Origin: Glycomyces tenuis DSM 44171 | Lineage (GTDB): Bacteria; Actinomycetota; Actinomycetes; Mycobacteriales; Micromonosporaceae | DNA: 64,000 nt | NCBI RefSeq assembly: GCF_000427885.1 | Contig: NZ_ATYW01000005.1 | Location: 62,001 to 126,000 of the forward strand | Direction: 5' to 3' | In this document: in pieces, positions 10,282-18,873 of the stretch | Position numbering within the stretch: position 1 is the stretch's first letter | How the letters are laid out: every line of letters starts with the position of its first letter | The notes under the pieces: model-generated | The model's database searches: none | What the model saw: only the letters and a program-made list of their open reading frames with translations | Told to the model about the DNA's origin: nothing | Translations under genes and position numbers: made by a program

Positions 10282-10731
10282 CTACCGGTCTCCCTGCTCC
10301 CATTTGGCGACGAGCGCTTCGGCGGCGTCGAGGAACGCGTCGATGTTGCCTGAGATGTTCGGGTCGTAGCTGGTCAGCCTTCCGACCACGATCGCCTGAG
10401 TGGACAGGACGTCCTCACTTGAGAAGCGCTCGAAGAGGTGCTCCTCTCCGGCGGTCGCCCGGAGGACGCCTTCGACGGTCCAGGAGTCGAACGAGATACC
10501 GGCCGCTTTGTAGTCACGGCGGATCCTGTCCACGAACGCCGCGATGGACTGCGGCGTGAGGTCTCCTCGGAAGTGGTCGTCCAGCAGCACGGCGAAGAGG
10601 GCTGCGTGAAGCAGGCGGTAGCCGCCCCAGTCCCGATCCGGGAGGGCATCGCTGAGCTCTTGCGCTCGGTCGATGTCACCGGTTGCGAATGCCTTGAGCT
10701 GTTCGCGCTGCTCAGGCGTAGTGCTCGGCAT
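10282..10731 (-). CDS. conserved hypothetical protein, 149 aa
   Basis: Not recognised. A soluble, mostly helical acidic protein with no signal peptide or membrane segment. The start is ATG 10731, placed 2-3 nt after an AGGAAGAGGGAG purine run; the longer open frame to 10920 is Arg/Pro-rich and looks non-coding. Recurrent features are DWGGYRLLHAALFAVLLDDHF, a short helix pair AAFVDRIRRDYKAAG, and a C-terminal NIDAFLDAAEALVAKWE. It lies divergent from the endonuclease-domain gene at 10959; a role as its protective partner is conceivable but unsupported. Confidence 0.75.
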   Translation of the reverse strand: MPSTTPEQREQLKAFATGDIDRAQELSDALPDRDWGGYRLLHAALFAVLLDDHFRGDLTPQSIAAFVDRIRRDYKAAGISFDSWTVEGVLRATAGEEHLFERFSSEDVLSTQAIVVGRLTSYDPNISGNIDAFLDAAEALVAKWEQGDR

Positions 10732-10958
10732 CGCTCCCTCTTCCTGCGACGGGGTTGCTGTCGGTCCGGATGTTACAGCGGTCCGGAAGTTCGTATCAGC
10801 GCCTCGGTGTCGACCGACGGAAGAGCGAGGGCGGCGGGCAGGCCGGCGGGACGGCTGCGGCATGCCTGTACCGAGTCGGTGACCGAGCAGGGATGGTTCC
10901 ATGACCGGGCTGTTCAACATCGTCGTGAACGATTCGACGCTCCCGGAAGGACGTTCCT

Positions 10959-13763
10959 GTGGACACCCCCGATCACGGCACTGGCAGCCCAGGCAATCCC
11001 GGCGGACCCGGCGACCCCGGTCATTCAGGCGGCTCCGGCGGCCCTGGCGATCCCGGCGGATCCGGACCCGGTGCCGGGCCGTGGCCGCTCGCGGCTTCCC
11101 AGTGGCCTGCTCCCCAGTGGCCCCGACCGGTCCCGCCGCCCACCGCCGCCCGCTCGCGGGGACGGCTCTGGTTCTGGGCCGCCTACACGACCATCGTCAC
11201 CGTCGCCGCGGTCGCGGCCGTCTTCGTCGTCGTGTCGTCGCAGCCGGACGTCGGCGAGCTCTCCAGCGACCCGGCCGCCGCCATCGCCGGCGCCCCGGCG
11301 ATCGAACTGAGCTACACCTACACCGCGCCCGACGGCACGGAGTCCACCGGGCGGTTCACCATCACCGACGACGGCCACGCCACCGGCACCGTGCTCGACC
11401 AGTTCGCCGGCGCCGCCACCGTCCACACCACGCCCGACGGGTCCGCGGTCCTGGGCGACGAGGCCTGGTGGCAGCGTCGAGCGCCCTCCCAGTCCGGAGC
11501 CGTCAAAGACCAGTGGGTGCAGCCGGACGCCGGGACGGCGCTGCCGATCGACCCGGCCGCCGAATTCGACCCGACGTCCCTGGCGGAGCTCATACGAGCG
11601 ATCGGCGAGCAAGGGACCGTCGACGCGGACATGACCATGTCCCAAGGCGTGCCGGTGGTCGCGACGACATGGCGGGACTGGACCCTGGTCCGCACGGACG
11701 CCCACCCGAGCGAGCTGCTGTCCCTGTCGGGCCCGCTCGACTCCGAGCTGTTCCACACCGCCGCCGCGCCGGACGCCACCGGCGAGACCGAGGAGGCCGC
11801 CCCCTCGATCTGGGACGGCGAACCGGTCGACACCGTTCGCGCGCAGGCCGTCGCCACCGACCTCGGCAACATCGTGCTCAAGGACGTCATACCCGGCGGT
11901 CAAGAGGTCAAGCAGCGCGTCCGGGAGGAGACCGGCCGCACGTTCAACGGCCAGAACGCCGATCCCGGCTCGACCGAGGCCACCGAGGCCCCCGCCGAGG
12001 CGCAGCCGCTGCCGCCGCTCACCGACTTCCCCGTGACCGCGCCCGAGTTCACCGCCGTCATCAACGCCCCGTACTGCACGACGCCGACCTGCCCGGTCTC
12101 GGCGACCGTCACCAACGTCGGCGACGGGCCGGGCACCGCGCAGGTCACCATGAGCGTCATCCCCGGACTGTCCCCGGTGACCGACGTGCTCGGCCCCATC
12201 GATCCCGGCAAGTCGGAGACCACGCCGACCAAGAGCATCCCCAACCCGGCGCCAACGCCCGCCCCCGGCCAGACGAGCACCGGGACCGCGCAGGTGCTGG
12301 TCTCGATCTACTCGCCCGAGATCGGCGGTTCCACTCCGGAGCGGTACAACTCGCTGGTCGAGAAGCTCGGCGGCCCGGAGCAGCAGCCCGCGCTCGACCG
12401 GGTGCTGGCCCCGCTCGCCGAAGCCGCGAAGACCACGATGGTCGAGGCCATGCACCGGATGCTCGACGCCGAGACTCCCGTCGACGACACGCTGACGGCG
12501 GCCGAACAGGCCGTGGAGGCGGACCCCGCGCACGGGAACTACTCCGAGATCCCGCTCGTCCAGCGCCTCGCCGCCGCCGGTGACCGCTTCACCTCGTGGG
12601 GCGCGGTCTCGCAGCAGCTGGCGAGCGTCGACCCGGTCGAGCTCCCCGCCTACCTGCCGGGCATCACCACCGCGGTCGAAGAGCTGGCGAACCCGGCCGC
12701 CCCGACCGTGTCGCTCACCTACCTCCCGACCGATCTTCCGGCCGAGATCCCGGCCGAGGCGGCGGCCCCGATGGACGCGGTGGTCGTCAGCGACTACCCC
12801 GAAGAGCAGCCGACCAGATGCACCGGCATCACCGCCGTACCGGATGCGGATCCGGCCGCCGGCATCGCCCGGGCGATCGCGAACGCCGCCGAACAGGCCG
12901 AGGGCTGCACCGTGTACGCACGGCTGGTCATACCGCGCACCGACCGAAGCCTGTGGACGGCGACGAGTCCCGAGCTGGAGGCGTGGCTGCAACCGGCGAC
13001 CGGTCTCATCTGCGACGGCGGCGACCCCGCCTTCGAAAGTCTCACCCTGGTCAACGGCACCGGCACTCACCAGTGGCCGCTCTCCTCCCTGTGCGCTCTG
13101 GCCTCGGCGCCGAGCACGCAGGAGATCATCGAACGGCTCAACGGCATGGGGCTCGAAAAGCCGGTCCTCACCGAGCTGGCCGCCAAGAACCTCGTCACGC
13201 TGAGCCCGGACGATCAGATCACCGCGATCAACTGGCGCGATCCCGAGCGCGACTGCACACCGACCTACACCGACGGCGGCGTCAAAACCGACGAACCCGC
13301 CAGCAGCCCGAATTATCACGACGGCCCGAAAGCGGTCTTCGCCTCCGCATATCTGTGCAAACCGCTGCGGAAGGGCACGCCCGCAGGCCAATTCGTCCTG
13401 TGGGACTGGCCCAAGGACGAAAGCGGTCTGGCCGCCGAATCGAAATCCGTCATCTACCACCGCTGTCACCTGGTCGCCAGGGAGCTCGGTGGGTACGGCA
13501 GCACCGAGGCCGATCTCGGCAACCTGGTCACCTGCTTCTGGGGGACCAATCAGGCGATGCGAAACGGTATAGAGCGGTTCGCTCGCCGACAGGTGGCGCA
13601 AGGCGAGCACCTCTTTTACCTGTCGGTGCCGCAGTTCGGAGGCCCGGACGGCGAGTTGAGCGGCATCCGCGTCATCGCGGTCGGCAACAAGGGCTACTTC
13701 AGCGACGGCTGCTACACCAACGAGTTCTTCGATCCGACGGTGATCGCGGACTCCGCCTGTTGA
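10959..13763 (+). CDS. membrane-anchored protein with C-terminal DNA/RNA non-specific endonuclease domain
   Basis: 934 residues. A Gly/Pro-rich cytosolic leader (1-68) precedes one transmembrane helix (about 69-92, LWFWAAYTTIVTVAAVAAVFVV). The outside part has a LppX/LprG-like beta region (about 110-290), a CARDB-like segment (about 365-430, VSATVTNVGDGPGTAQVTM), a helical middle, and a nuclease fold at the end. That end holds HRCHLVARELGG with the catalytic His near 837, DLGNLVTCFWGTNQAMRNGIE and GIRVIAVGNKGYF, as in Endonuclease_NS_2 proteins. GTG 10959 has a GGAAGG site 8 nt upstream. Being modular with a terminal nuclease, it resembles actinobacterial polymorphic or surface effectors, but no immunity gene is recognised. 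A hairpin follows the stop. Confidence 0.82.
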   Translation: MDTPDHGTGSPGNPGGPGDPGHSGGSGGPGDPGGSGPGAGPWPLAASQWPAPQWPRPVPPPTAARSRGRLWFWAAYTTIVTVAAVAAVFVVVSSQPDVGELSSDPAAAIAGAPAIELSYTYTAPDGTESTGRFTITDDGHATGTVLDQFAGAATVHTTPDGSAVLGDEAWWQRRAPSQSGAVKDQWVQPDAGTALPIDPAAEFDPTSLAELIRAIGEQGTVDADMTMSQGVPVVATTWRDWTLVRTDAHPSELLSLSGPLDSELFHTAAAPDATGETEEAAPSIWDGEPVDTVRAQAVATDLGNIVLKDVIPGGQEVKQRVREETGRTFNGQNADPGSTEATEAPAEAQPLPPLTDFPVTAPEFTAVINAPYCTTPTCPVSATVTNVGDGPGTAQVTMSVIPGLSPVTDVLGPIDPGKSETTPTKSIPNPAPTPAPGQTSTGTAQVLVSIYSPEIGGSTPERYNSLVEKLGGPEQQPALDRVLAPLAEAAKTTMVEAMHRMLDAETPVDDTLTAAEQAVEADPAHGNYSEIPLVQRLAAAGDRFTSWGAVSQQLASVDPVELPAYLPGITTAVEELANPAAPTVSLTYLPTDLPAEIPAEAAAPMDAVVVSDYPEEQPTRCTGITAVPDADPAAGIARAIANAAEQAEGCTVYARLVIPRTDRSLWTATSPELEAWLQPATGLICDGGDPAFESLTLVNGTGTHQWPLSSLCALASAPSTQEIIERLNGMGLEKPVLTELAAKNLVTLSPDDQITAINWRDPERDCTPTYTDGGVKTDEPASSPNYHDGPKAVFASAYLCKPLRKGTPAGQFVLWDWPKDESGLAAESKSVIYHRCHLVARELGGYGSTEADLGNLVTCFWGTNQAMRNGIERFARRQVAQGEHLFYLSVPQFGGPDGELSGIRVIAVGNKGYFSDGCYTNEFFDPTVIADSAC

Positions 13764-13777
13764 GGCACCGCGCGGCA

Positions 13778-13814
13778 CCGCTCTCGCGCCGTCGGCCGTC
13801 CGGCGCGAGAGCGG
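13778..13814 (+). terminator. hairpin terminator after the endonuclease-domain gene
   Basis: 13-bp inverted repeat (13778-13790 with 13802-13814) with an 11-nt loop, 14 nt after the stop. Confidence 0.65.
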
Positions 13815-13893
13815 CCCCCAGGGGCGGCTTCCGACACGCGTGAGCTGTGGTCGTAGGCTGTTGCACAGCCGACGACTACGGGAGGAACGCGAC

Positions 13894-14721
13894 ATGGCAG
13901 CCGCATCCGACGATCGGGCCCGGAGCGCCGAGGCCGACAAGCTCTGGAACGAGACCAGTGTCGACCCGGTGGAGATCCACCTGGGCAAGGACTCGGGGTA
14001 CACCCTGCGCGCCTACCGCATGTCCGACACCCTCCCCGCAGCTCCCGCCTCGGGCCCCGCCGAGGACGCCGAGCAGGAGGAAGAGGTCGTCGAGCTCAAG
14101 GAGCGGCCCGAGCGCGAAGCGCAGCCCGACGTCGCCGAGAACCCCGAGGACGAGGACCACGAGGCGCCGCCCGAATCGGACTTCCTCGACGAGGAGGAAG
14201 AACTCGACGCGCTCGACGCCGTCCCCGAGGAGGTCCCGCTCTTCCTCACCCGCAAGGGAAAACTACTGCTGTTCCGCGACACCGAGTCACTGGTGCGCTA
14301 CGTCAAGGAGTCGGACGACAACGATCTGGCGGTCATCGAGGAATACGCCGACCTCCAGAAACGCATTTCCACCAGCGCCATTGCATGTGACGAAGACGAC
14401 ACTTATGAATTGGACCTGGTGACCGCGAATCTGCGCGGCGGTCACGACTCGTGGGAGCCCGAGCTGCTCATCAAGGCCGCCGAGATCGGCCGCGACCTCG
14501 GCTATGCACTGCGTCTCGAGTCGGTCGTCAGCGCGCTCGCGCCCGGTTCCCCCTTGGACGACATGGACGAGGCCTTCCGCGTCATTGTGGACGGCGGGAT
14601 GCGAGGCATGCTCGCCAAGCGCCGCCTCCGCAAGACCGGCGCCGAGCAGGCGGCGATCGCCTGGCGGGGCGTCATCGCCAAGATCAACGGTGCCGTGGAC
14701 TGGCGCGGTGAGGCCGAGTAG
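13894..14721 (+). CDS. conserved acidic actinobacterial protein, 275 aa
   Basis: Function not established. The N-terminal ~60 residues (SADKLWNETSVDPVEIHL, GKDSGYTLRAYRM) and the C-terminal half (PLFLTRKGKLLLFRDTESLV, YELDLVTANLRGGHDSW, AEIGRDLGYALRLESVV, MRGMLAKRRLRKTGA) are conserved-looking, separated by a Glu/Asp/Pro-rich linker (about 55-115). Homologues in related actinomycetes have been labelled 'primosomal protein' with little basis that I can verify. No signal peptide or membrane segment. ATG 13894 follows GGGAGGAACGCGAC, a good ribosome site, and is chosen over the upstream open frame. Confidence 0.85.
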   Translation: MAAASDDRARSAEADKLWNETSVDPVEIHLGKDSGYTLRAYRMSDTLPAAPASGPAEDAEQEEEVVELKERPEREAQPDVAENPEDEDHEAPPESDFLDEEEELDALDAVPEEVPLFLTRKGKLLLFRDTESLVRYVKESDDNDLAVIEEYADLQKRISTSAIACDEDDTYELDLVTANLRGGHDSWEPELLIKAAEIGRDLGYALRLESVVSALAPGSPLDDMDEAFRVIVDGGMRGMLAKRRLRKTGAEQAAIAWRGVIAKINGAVDWRGEAE

Positions 14722-15030
14722 CGGCGCCACCCCTCCCCCGACTCCTCCTCCGACCCCTTCGAGGCGCCGAGCGAGCCACGGTGCCGATCCGGTCACGACT
14801 CGACATCACTCAGTAATTCCATAAAGGACTCGCACAAATCCATAAGCCCGCCGCCTGACGGTTTTGCGTGCTATACCCGCAATTCCTATGATGACCCGCA
14901 CTCGCCTCCGGCTTGCGGATCAGAGTATTCTGCGCAAAACTGATAACGGACTTATAAACGGGCCGGGCGAAAGTCCACGCCGACAGGGTTGGTGTCCGCG
15001 CGGACTCGCCCTACGAGAGGAGCTCTGCGG
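14722..15030. other. intergenic region upstream of the IS110-like gene
   Basis: 309 nt without a gene. The last 160 nt are AT-richer than the flanks (around 14815-14950, with TATACC, TATTCT and TTATAAA stretches) and are the probable promoter region of the downstream gene pair, but no convincing -35/-10 pair was assigned. A ribosome site GAGAGGAG lies at 15014-15021. Confidence 0.4.
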
Positions 15031-16611
15031 GTGCAAGTTTTCTGCGGCATCACCACGGACCAGCAGTCCGACGGGACCCCGTCGGGCCACAGCGACACCA
15101 TGTGCGCCGTCGCCCTCGTCGTCGCCGGAGGCGGCCTGCTCGCCGCCGACACCTTCGGCGACGATCCGCGCGGCTGGGTCCGATTCGCCGGCCTGCTCGC
15201 CCGCCAGACCCAAGGCTCCCCGCTCTCCATCGCCGTCGACGGCGAGGTCGGCCAGCTCGCCGAGTTCGCCGCCGCCGCCGGACACCTCGTCGTCCAGGCC
15301 TCCAGCCCCGCCGCCCGCTCCAAAGACGCCCTCGACGACGCCATCGCCCTCGCCCGCGGCCTGGCCACCGGCGAGATCCAATGCGCCCAACCCTTCGCCC
15401 CTCGCAGCGAGGTCGCCTCCCTGCGCCCCATCCTCGACACCGTCTCGGCCGCCTCCCGCGCCCGCCACGACGCCGCCGAGGCCCTCACCTGCCTGCTCCG
15501 CGCCGTCTTCCCCGCGGCCCTGGCCGCCTGGGACGACCCGAGCGAGGCCAACGCCGTCGCGATCCTCACCCGCCTGCCCCAGCCCGGCGCGCTCCAGTCG
15601 ATCTCCACCGAGGAACTGGCCGCCGACCTGGCGACCGTGGCCGACCCCGGCCAGGTGGCGGCGATGGCCGGAGCCCTGACCGAGGCGATCCGCGAGATCG
15701 GCGGCGGCGACGACCCCTCGGTCGCGCCGTCCGTGTCCTCCACCGCCGAGGCCGTCTCCGCCTGGGACCGCTCACTGGAAGGCCTGATCGGGCTCCTCCA
15801 GGCCAAACGGCCCCGACCCGAGGTCCAGGCCGCCCCGGCGCTCGAACGCACCGAGAGCAGGCGCAGGAGGCGCTCCGCGGAGCCCCCGGAGGTCGAGCCC
15901 CAGCAGGCCGAGACCCGCCTGGTCGACACCCACCGGACCGACACCCATCGAACAGTGCGGCTCCCCGGCGACCTCCCCGACCGCGAGAGCCTGCGCGCCC
16001 TCGACCCGGCCTCGCAGCTCCACTCCATCGTCCAACCCGACCTCGAGGCCACGCAGGTCCTTCCAGACGAGCCGCCCGTCGAGCACGACGGCTCGACGAC
16101 GCGCAGCATCCGGCGCCGCCGCTCAGAGCCCGCCGAACTCCCCCAGTCCGAACCGGTCCTCGAAGGACGCCGCCACCCGTGGCAGCCCAAGGAGGAGACC
16201 TTCGAAGACCTGTCGGACCTCGCGAGCCTCGCCGGCGACGACGACGGCCTGCTCATCTTCGGCCAGGCCAAGAGCGCCTGGTTCAAACGCCCCGAGAGCG
16301 AAGAGCCCGAACCGGAGAGCTGGAGCCTGCCCGGCGACGACGGCTGGCGCACCGCCCGCCACGTCACCGAGGCCCCCGAAGCCGAGGAGGCCACCACCGC
16401 CTCCGGCCTGCCCAAGCGCAAACCGCAGGCGAACCTGGTGCCCGGCTCCGTGGTCGCCGACGACGTCGGCCGCTTCGACGAGCCGATCGAGCGCGACCCG
16501 GAGCTGCTGGCGCAGAACACCTCCGGCTACTTCAAGGGCTGGGGGCGGGCCCGCGGCGGCCCGCGCGCCACGATGGCGTCCCGCCAGGCTGAGAGGATGG
16601 CGAGCCGATGA
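15031..16611 (+). CDS. IS110 transposase-like N-terminal domain fused to a conservon-kinase-type tail
   Basis: 526 residues. About 1-225 resemble the DEDD (RuvC-like) N-terminal domain of IS110 transposases: VFCGITTD start strand, SIAVDGE strand, ARSKDALDDA matching the transposase K-S-D-R-x-D-A region, then RARHDAAEALTCLLRAVFPAAL and NAVAILTRLP. The C-terminal transposase Ser domain is absent and the first Asp of the metal site reads Thr, so DNA cleavage looks unlikely. The C-terminal half is an acidic/Arg linker with IFGQAKSAWFKRP (about 409), DDGW and SGLPKRKPQANLVPG (about 460), the same blocks in the same order as in the sensor kinase at 18874. It starts at GTG 15031, and ATGA couples it to a roadblock gene. 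I infer a domesticated transposase in a signalling role. Confidence 0.75.
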   Translation: MQVFCGITTDQQSDGTPSGHSDTMCAVALVVAGGGLLAADTFGDDPRGWVRFAGLLARQTQGSPLSIAVDGEVGQLAEFAAAAGHLVVQASSPAARSKDALDDAIALARGLATGEIQCAQPFAPRSEVASLRPILDTVSAASRARHDAAEALTCLLRAVFPAALAAWDDPSEANAVAILTRLPQPGALQSISTEELAADLATVADPGQVAAMAGALTEAIREIGGGDDPSVAPSVSSTAEAVSAWDRSLEGLIGLLQAKRPRPEVQAAPALERTESRRRRRSAEPPEVEPQQAETRLVDTHRTDTHRTVRLPGDLPDRESLRALDPASQLHSIVQPDLEATQVLPDEPPVEHDGSTTRSIRRRRSEPAELPQSEPVLEGRRHPWQPKEETFEDLSDLASLAGDDDGLLIFGQAKSAWFKRPESEEPEPESWSLPGDDGWRTARHVTEAPEAEEATTASGLPKRKPQANLVPGSVVADDVGRFDEPIERDPELLAQNTSGYFKGWGRARGGPRATMASRQAERMASR

Positions 16612-17033
16612 GCGCGAACCTCGGCGTCTACGAGCGCTCGCTCAGCATGCTGCTGGGCTCGCTCGTGGCCCGCACCCCGGGGCTCTCGCACGCCGTGCTG
16701 GTGAGCGTGGACGGGCTGCCCCTGGCGGTCTCCTCAGGGCTCCCCAAGGAACGCGCCGACCAGCTGGCCGGCATCGGCTCGGGGCTGCTGTCGATGGGCG
16801 AGGGCGCCGGCCGGGCGATGAACCACGGCCCCACCCAGCAGGTCATCGTCGAGATGGCCGAGGGCGTCCTCCTGGCCGCCCCGGTGGGCCCCCAGATCTG
16901 CCTGACGCTCCTCGCGGTGTCCCGGTGTGACCGCGAGCAGCTGGGCTACGAGCTGGGCCAGTTCACGATGCAGGTGGGGCCGCTGCTGAACGAGGCCCTG
17001 ACGAACACCGGGTCGATCCCGAAGGTCGTCTAG
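16608..17033 (+). CDS. roadblock/LC7 domain protein
   Basis: 141 residues, a single roadblock/LC7 fold, the type that binds Ras-like GTPases and dimerises. Signatures: VARTPGLSHAVLVSVDGLPLAVSSGL, ERADQLAGIGSGLLSMGEGAG and a helical C-terminus with LGYELGQFTMQVGPLLNEAL. It starts with an ATGA overlap with the IS110-like gene, preceded by GAGAGGATGG. It is a paralogue of the conservon roadblock at 18433 (same RADQL...SGL core). No GTPase lies beside it on the same strand; the GTPase at 17209 is convergent. Confidence 0.93.
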   Translation: MSANLGVYERSLSMLLGSLVARTPGLSHAVLVSVDGLPLAVSSGLPKERADQLAGIGSGLLSMGEGAGRAMNHGPTQQVIVEMAEGVLLAAPVGPQICLTLLAVSRCDREQLGYELGQFTMQVGPLLNEALTNTGSIPKVV

Positions 17034-17043
17034 CGAGCATGCG

Positions 17044-17078
17044 TCGAAGGCCCCGAGGCTTCGCCTCGGGGCCTTCGA
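17044..17078 (+). terminator. Rho-independent terminator after the roadblock gene
   Basis: Perfect 16-bp stem (17044-17059 with 17063-17078) with a TTC loop, 10 nt after the stop. It separates the IS110-like/roadblock pair from the convergent conservon. Confidence 0.8.
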
Positions 17079-17208
17079 CATCGGTCCAGGTGGGTCGGGT
17101 CAGCCTAGACTTGCCGCCTGTTCTCGTCCGCCGGTCCGGGTCAGTGCTCGGCCCAGGAGGCCGGGAGCCGTGGGCTCACCCGGGCCGGGTCTCTACCCGG
17201 CTGCGTCG

Positions 17209-17796
17209 CTAACCGACACCGACGGTGCGGGTGCGGCGCATCGACAGGACGTACTCGACGAGCTTGATCAGGACTTGCTTGGTGGACTCGCGGTTGCGCG
17301 CGTCGGTGTACATCAGCGGCACGTCCTGGGAGACCTGGAGCGCGTCGCGGATGTCCTGGAGGTCGTGCAGCTGCTTGCCGTCGAAGCAGTTGACGGCCAC
17401 CAGGTACGGAAGCTTGCGGTGCTCGAAGAAGTCGATGACCGAGAAGCAGTCCGCCAGGCGGCGCGTGTCGACCAGGACGATGGCGCCGATCGCGCCGCGG
17501 ACCAGCTCGTCCCACATGAACCAGAACCTGGTCTGGCCGGGCGTGCCGAACAGGTAGAGGATCAGGTCCTGGTCGATCGTGATGCGGCCGAAGTCCATCG
17601 CCACGGTCGTCGTGGCCTTGTCGGGCACGAGGTTGTTGTCGTCGACGCCTTCGGAGGCAGAGGTCATGATCGCCTCGGTCGTCAACGGAGTGATCTCGGA
17701 GACCGAACCGACCAAGGTCGTCTTGCCGACGCCGAAGCCGCCGGCGATGACGATCTTGGCAGAGGTCACGCGAGAGGTGTCTGCGGGTGAGTTCAT
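17209..17796 (-). CDS. conservon GTPase (CvnD-like, Ras-like ATP/GTP-binding protein)
   Basis: 195-residue small GTPase of the MglA/Rho-like actinobacterial group. The nucleotide loop is GGFGVGKTTL (about 19-28), Walker B/switch 2 is LFGTPGQTRFWFMWDEL, and VNCFDGKQ replaces the usual NKxD. The gene is the fourth of a complete kinase-roadblock-DUF742-GTPase set on the minus strand and begins 6 nt after the DUF742 gene. In the family the GTPase is thought to act as a membrane-associated switch downstream of the sensor kinase. It ends convergent to the plus-strand roadblock gene. Confidence 0.95.
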   Translation of the reverse strand: MNSPADTSRVTSAKIVIAGGFGVGKTTLVGSVSEITPLTTEAIMTSASEGVDDNNLVPDKATTTVAMDFGRITIDQDLILYLFGTPGQTRFWFMWDELVRGAIGAIVLVDTRRLADCFSVIDFFEHRKLPYLVAVNCFDGKQLHDLQDIRDALQVSQDVPLMYTDARNRESTKQVLIKLVEYVLSMRRTRTVGVG

Positions 17797-17802
17797 TAGG
17801 GT

Positions 17803-18183
17803 CTAAAGCCTCCTGAGTCCACTGAGAACGCGCTCGAGGAGTTCGGTTCCGACCGATTCATCGGCACCGGGATCGTCGCTGAATCCAGTCGGTTCGTGCA
17901 CTGCCAACAAGCCATCGGCCGCCATGTCGGCGACCAGCACGCGCGCCACGCCCAAGGGCACTTCCATGCGGGCGGCGATCTCCGCCAGCGACTGCAGCCT
18001 GCCACCGCAGAGATCGACGATCACCTTCTGCTCGCGTCCGCCGAGGAACTGCCCCGAGCGTCCGCGTGCGGTGGTCTCGACCAGCGCTTCAAGGGCGATC
18101 TCCAATTGGGGTCGCGTGCGGCCGCGCGTGACCGCATACGGCCTGACGAGTGAGCCGGTCGGCTCATCACCACCGAGGACCAT
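17803..18183 (-). CDS. DUF742 protein (CvnC-like)
   Basis: 126 residues with the DUF742 blocks GSLVRPYAVTRGRTRP, VIVDLCGGRLQSLAEIAARM (a helix-turn-helix-like stretch) and VLVADMAADGLLAVHEP. It probably adopts a winged-helix-like fold, although DNA binding has not been shown for the family. ATG 18183 is chosen because GGAGGTGG lies 5 nt upstream; the longer reading to 18237 has no ribosome site. It is separated from the roadblock gene by about 250 nt, unusually wide for a conservon, and lies 6 nt before the GTPase gene. Confidence 0.93.
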   Translation of the reverse strand: MVLGGDEPTGSLVRPYAVTRGRTRPQLEIALEALVETTARGRSGQFLGGREQKVIVDLCGGRLQSLAEIAARMEVPLGVARVLVADMAADGLLAVHEPTGFSDDPGADESVGTELLERVLSGLRRL

Positions 18184-18432
18184 TATCCACCTCCAACCGC
18201 CGCCGCCGGATCCCACAGTCCGGCGATCGACAGCCATGTCAGTTTTCCGTAAACCGCCGCCTGGGGCGACAGCGGTTCCGTCGCCTGGGGGGACGACGGA
18301 GGGGTTGTTCAGTTCGTCCCACTCGCGCTGCTAACCGCAAGTGGAGCCTACCGTGCCGGAGCCTCGCGCGCCAAACCCGTCCGCGGCCGGGGCCGGCCGC
18401 CGGGCGGAACCGCGCGCGGGGCACGCGGCCCG

Positions 18433-18831
18433 TCAGCTGCGCGCCGACGGGGTCAGGGCCTGGCCGACCCTGTCCACGAGCAGAGCCATCTCGTAACCGA
18501 CCTGGCCCACATCGCAGTTCTTCGAGGCCAGTACGGCGAACGAGGATCCGTCGCTGATGGACATCAGGAACAGGAATCCGTGGTCCATCTCGACGACCGT
18601 CTGGAGCACCGCGCCGCCTTCGAAGCAGCGCGAGGCCCCCTGAGTGAGGCTCACCAGACCCGAGGTGACGGCCGACAACTGGTCGGCCCGGTCCCGCGGC
18701 AGGTCCCGTGAGGACGCCAGCAGCAGACCGTCGGCGCTGACCGCGACGGCGTGCGCCACTCCGGGCACGCGCTCGGCGAAGCCCGCCAGCAGCCAGCCCA
18801 AGTCCTGGACCGAAGTTCCACCAGTGCTCAT
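18433..18831 (-). CDS. roadblock/LC7 domain protein of the conservon (CvnB-like)
   Basis: 132 residues, roadblock/LC7 fold: [82 protein letters not shown]. It is expected to dimerise and bind the GTPase at 17209. It begins 42 nt after the kinase gene. It is more like other conservon roadblocks than like the paralogue at 16608. Confidence 0.95.
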   Translation of the reverse strand: MSTGGTSVQDLGWLLAGFAERVPGVAHAVAVSADGLLLASSRDLPRDRADQLSAVTSGLVSLTQGASRCFEGGAVLQTVVEMDHGFLFLMSISDGSSFAVLASKNCDVGQVGYEMALLVDRVGQALTPSARS

Positions 18832-18873
18832 CGTTTGCGCTCCTTAGCGTCTGCCGTGTTGTAGCTCAGCGAC

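Noticed and set aside
15031-16611. A functional IS110 insertion sequence.
   Set aside because: Only the N-terminal domain resembles IS110, the first metal-site residue is changed, and the gene is coupled to a roadblock gene.
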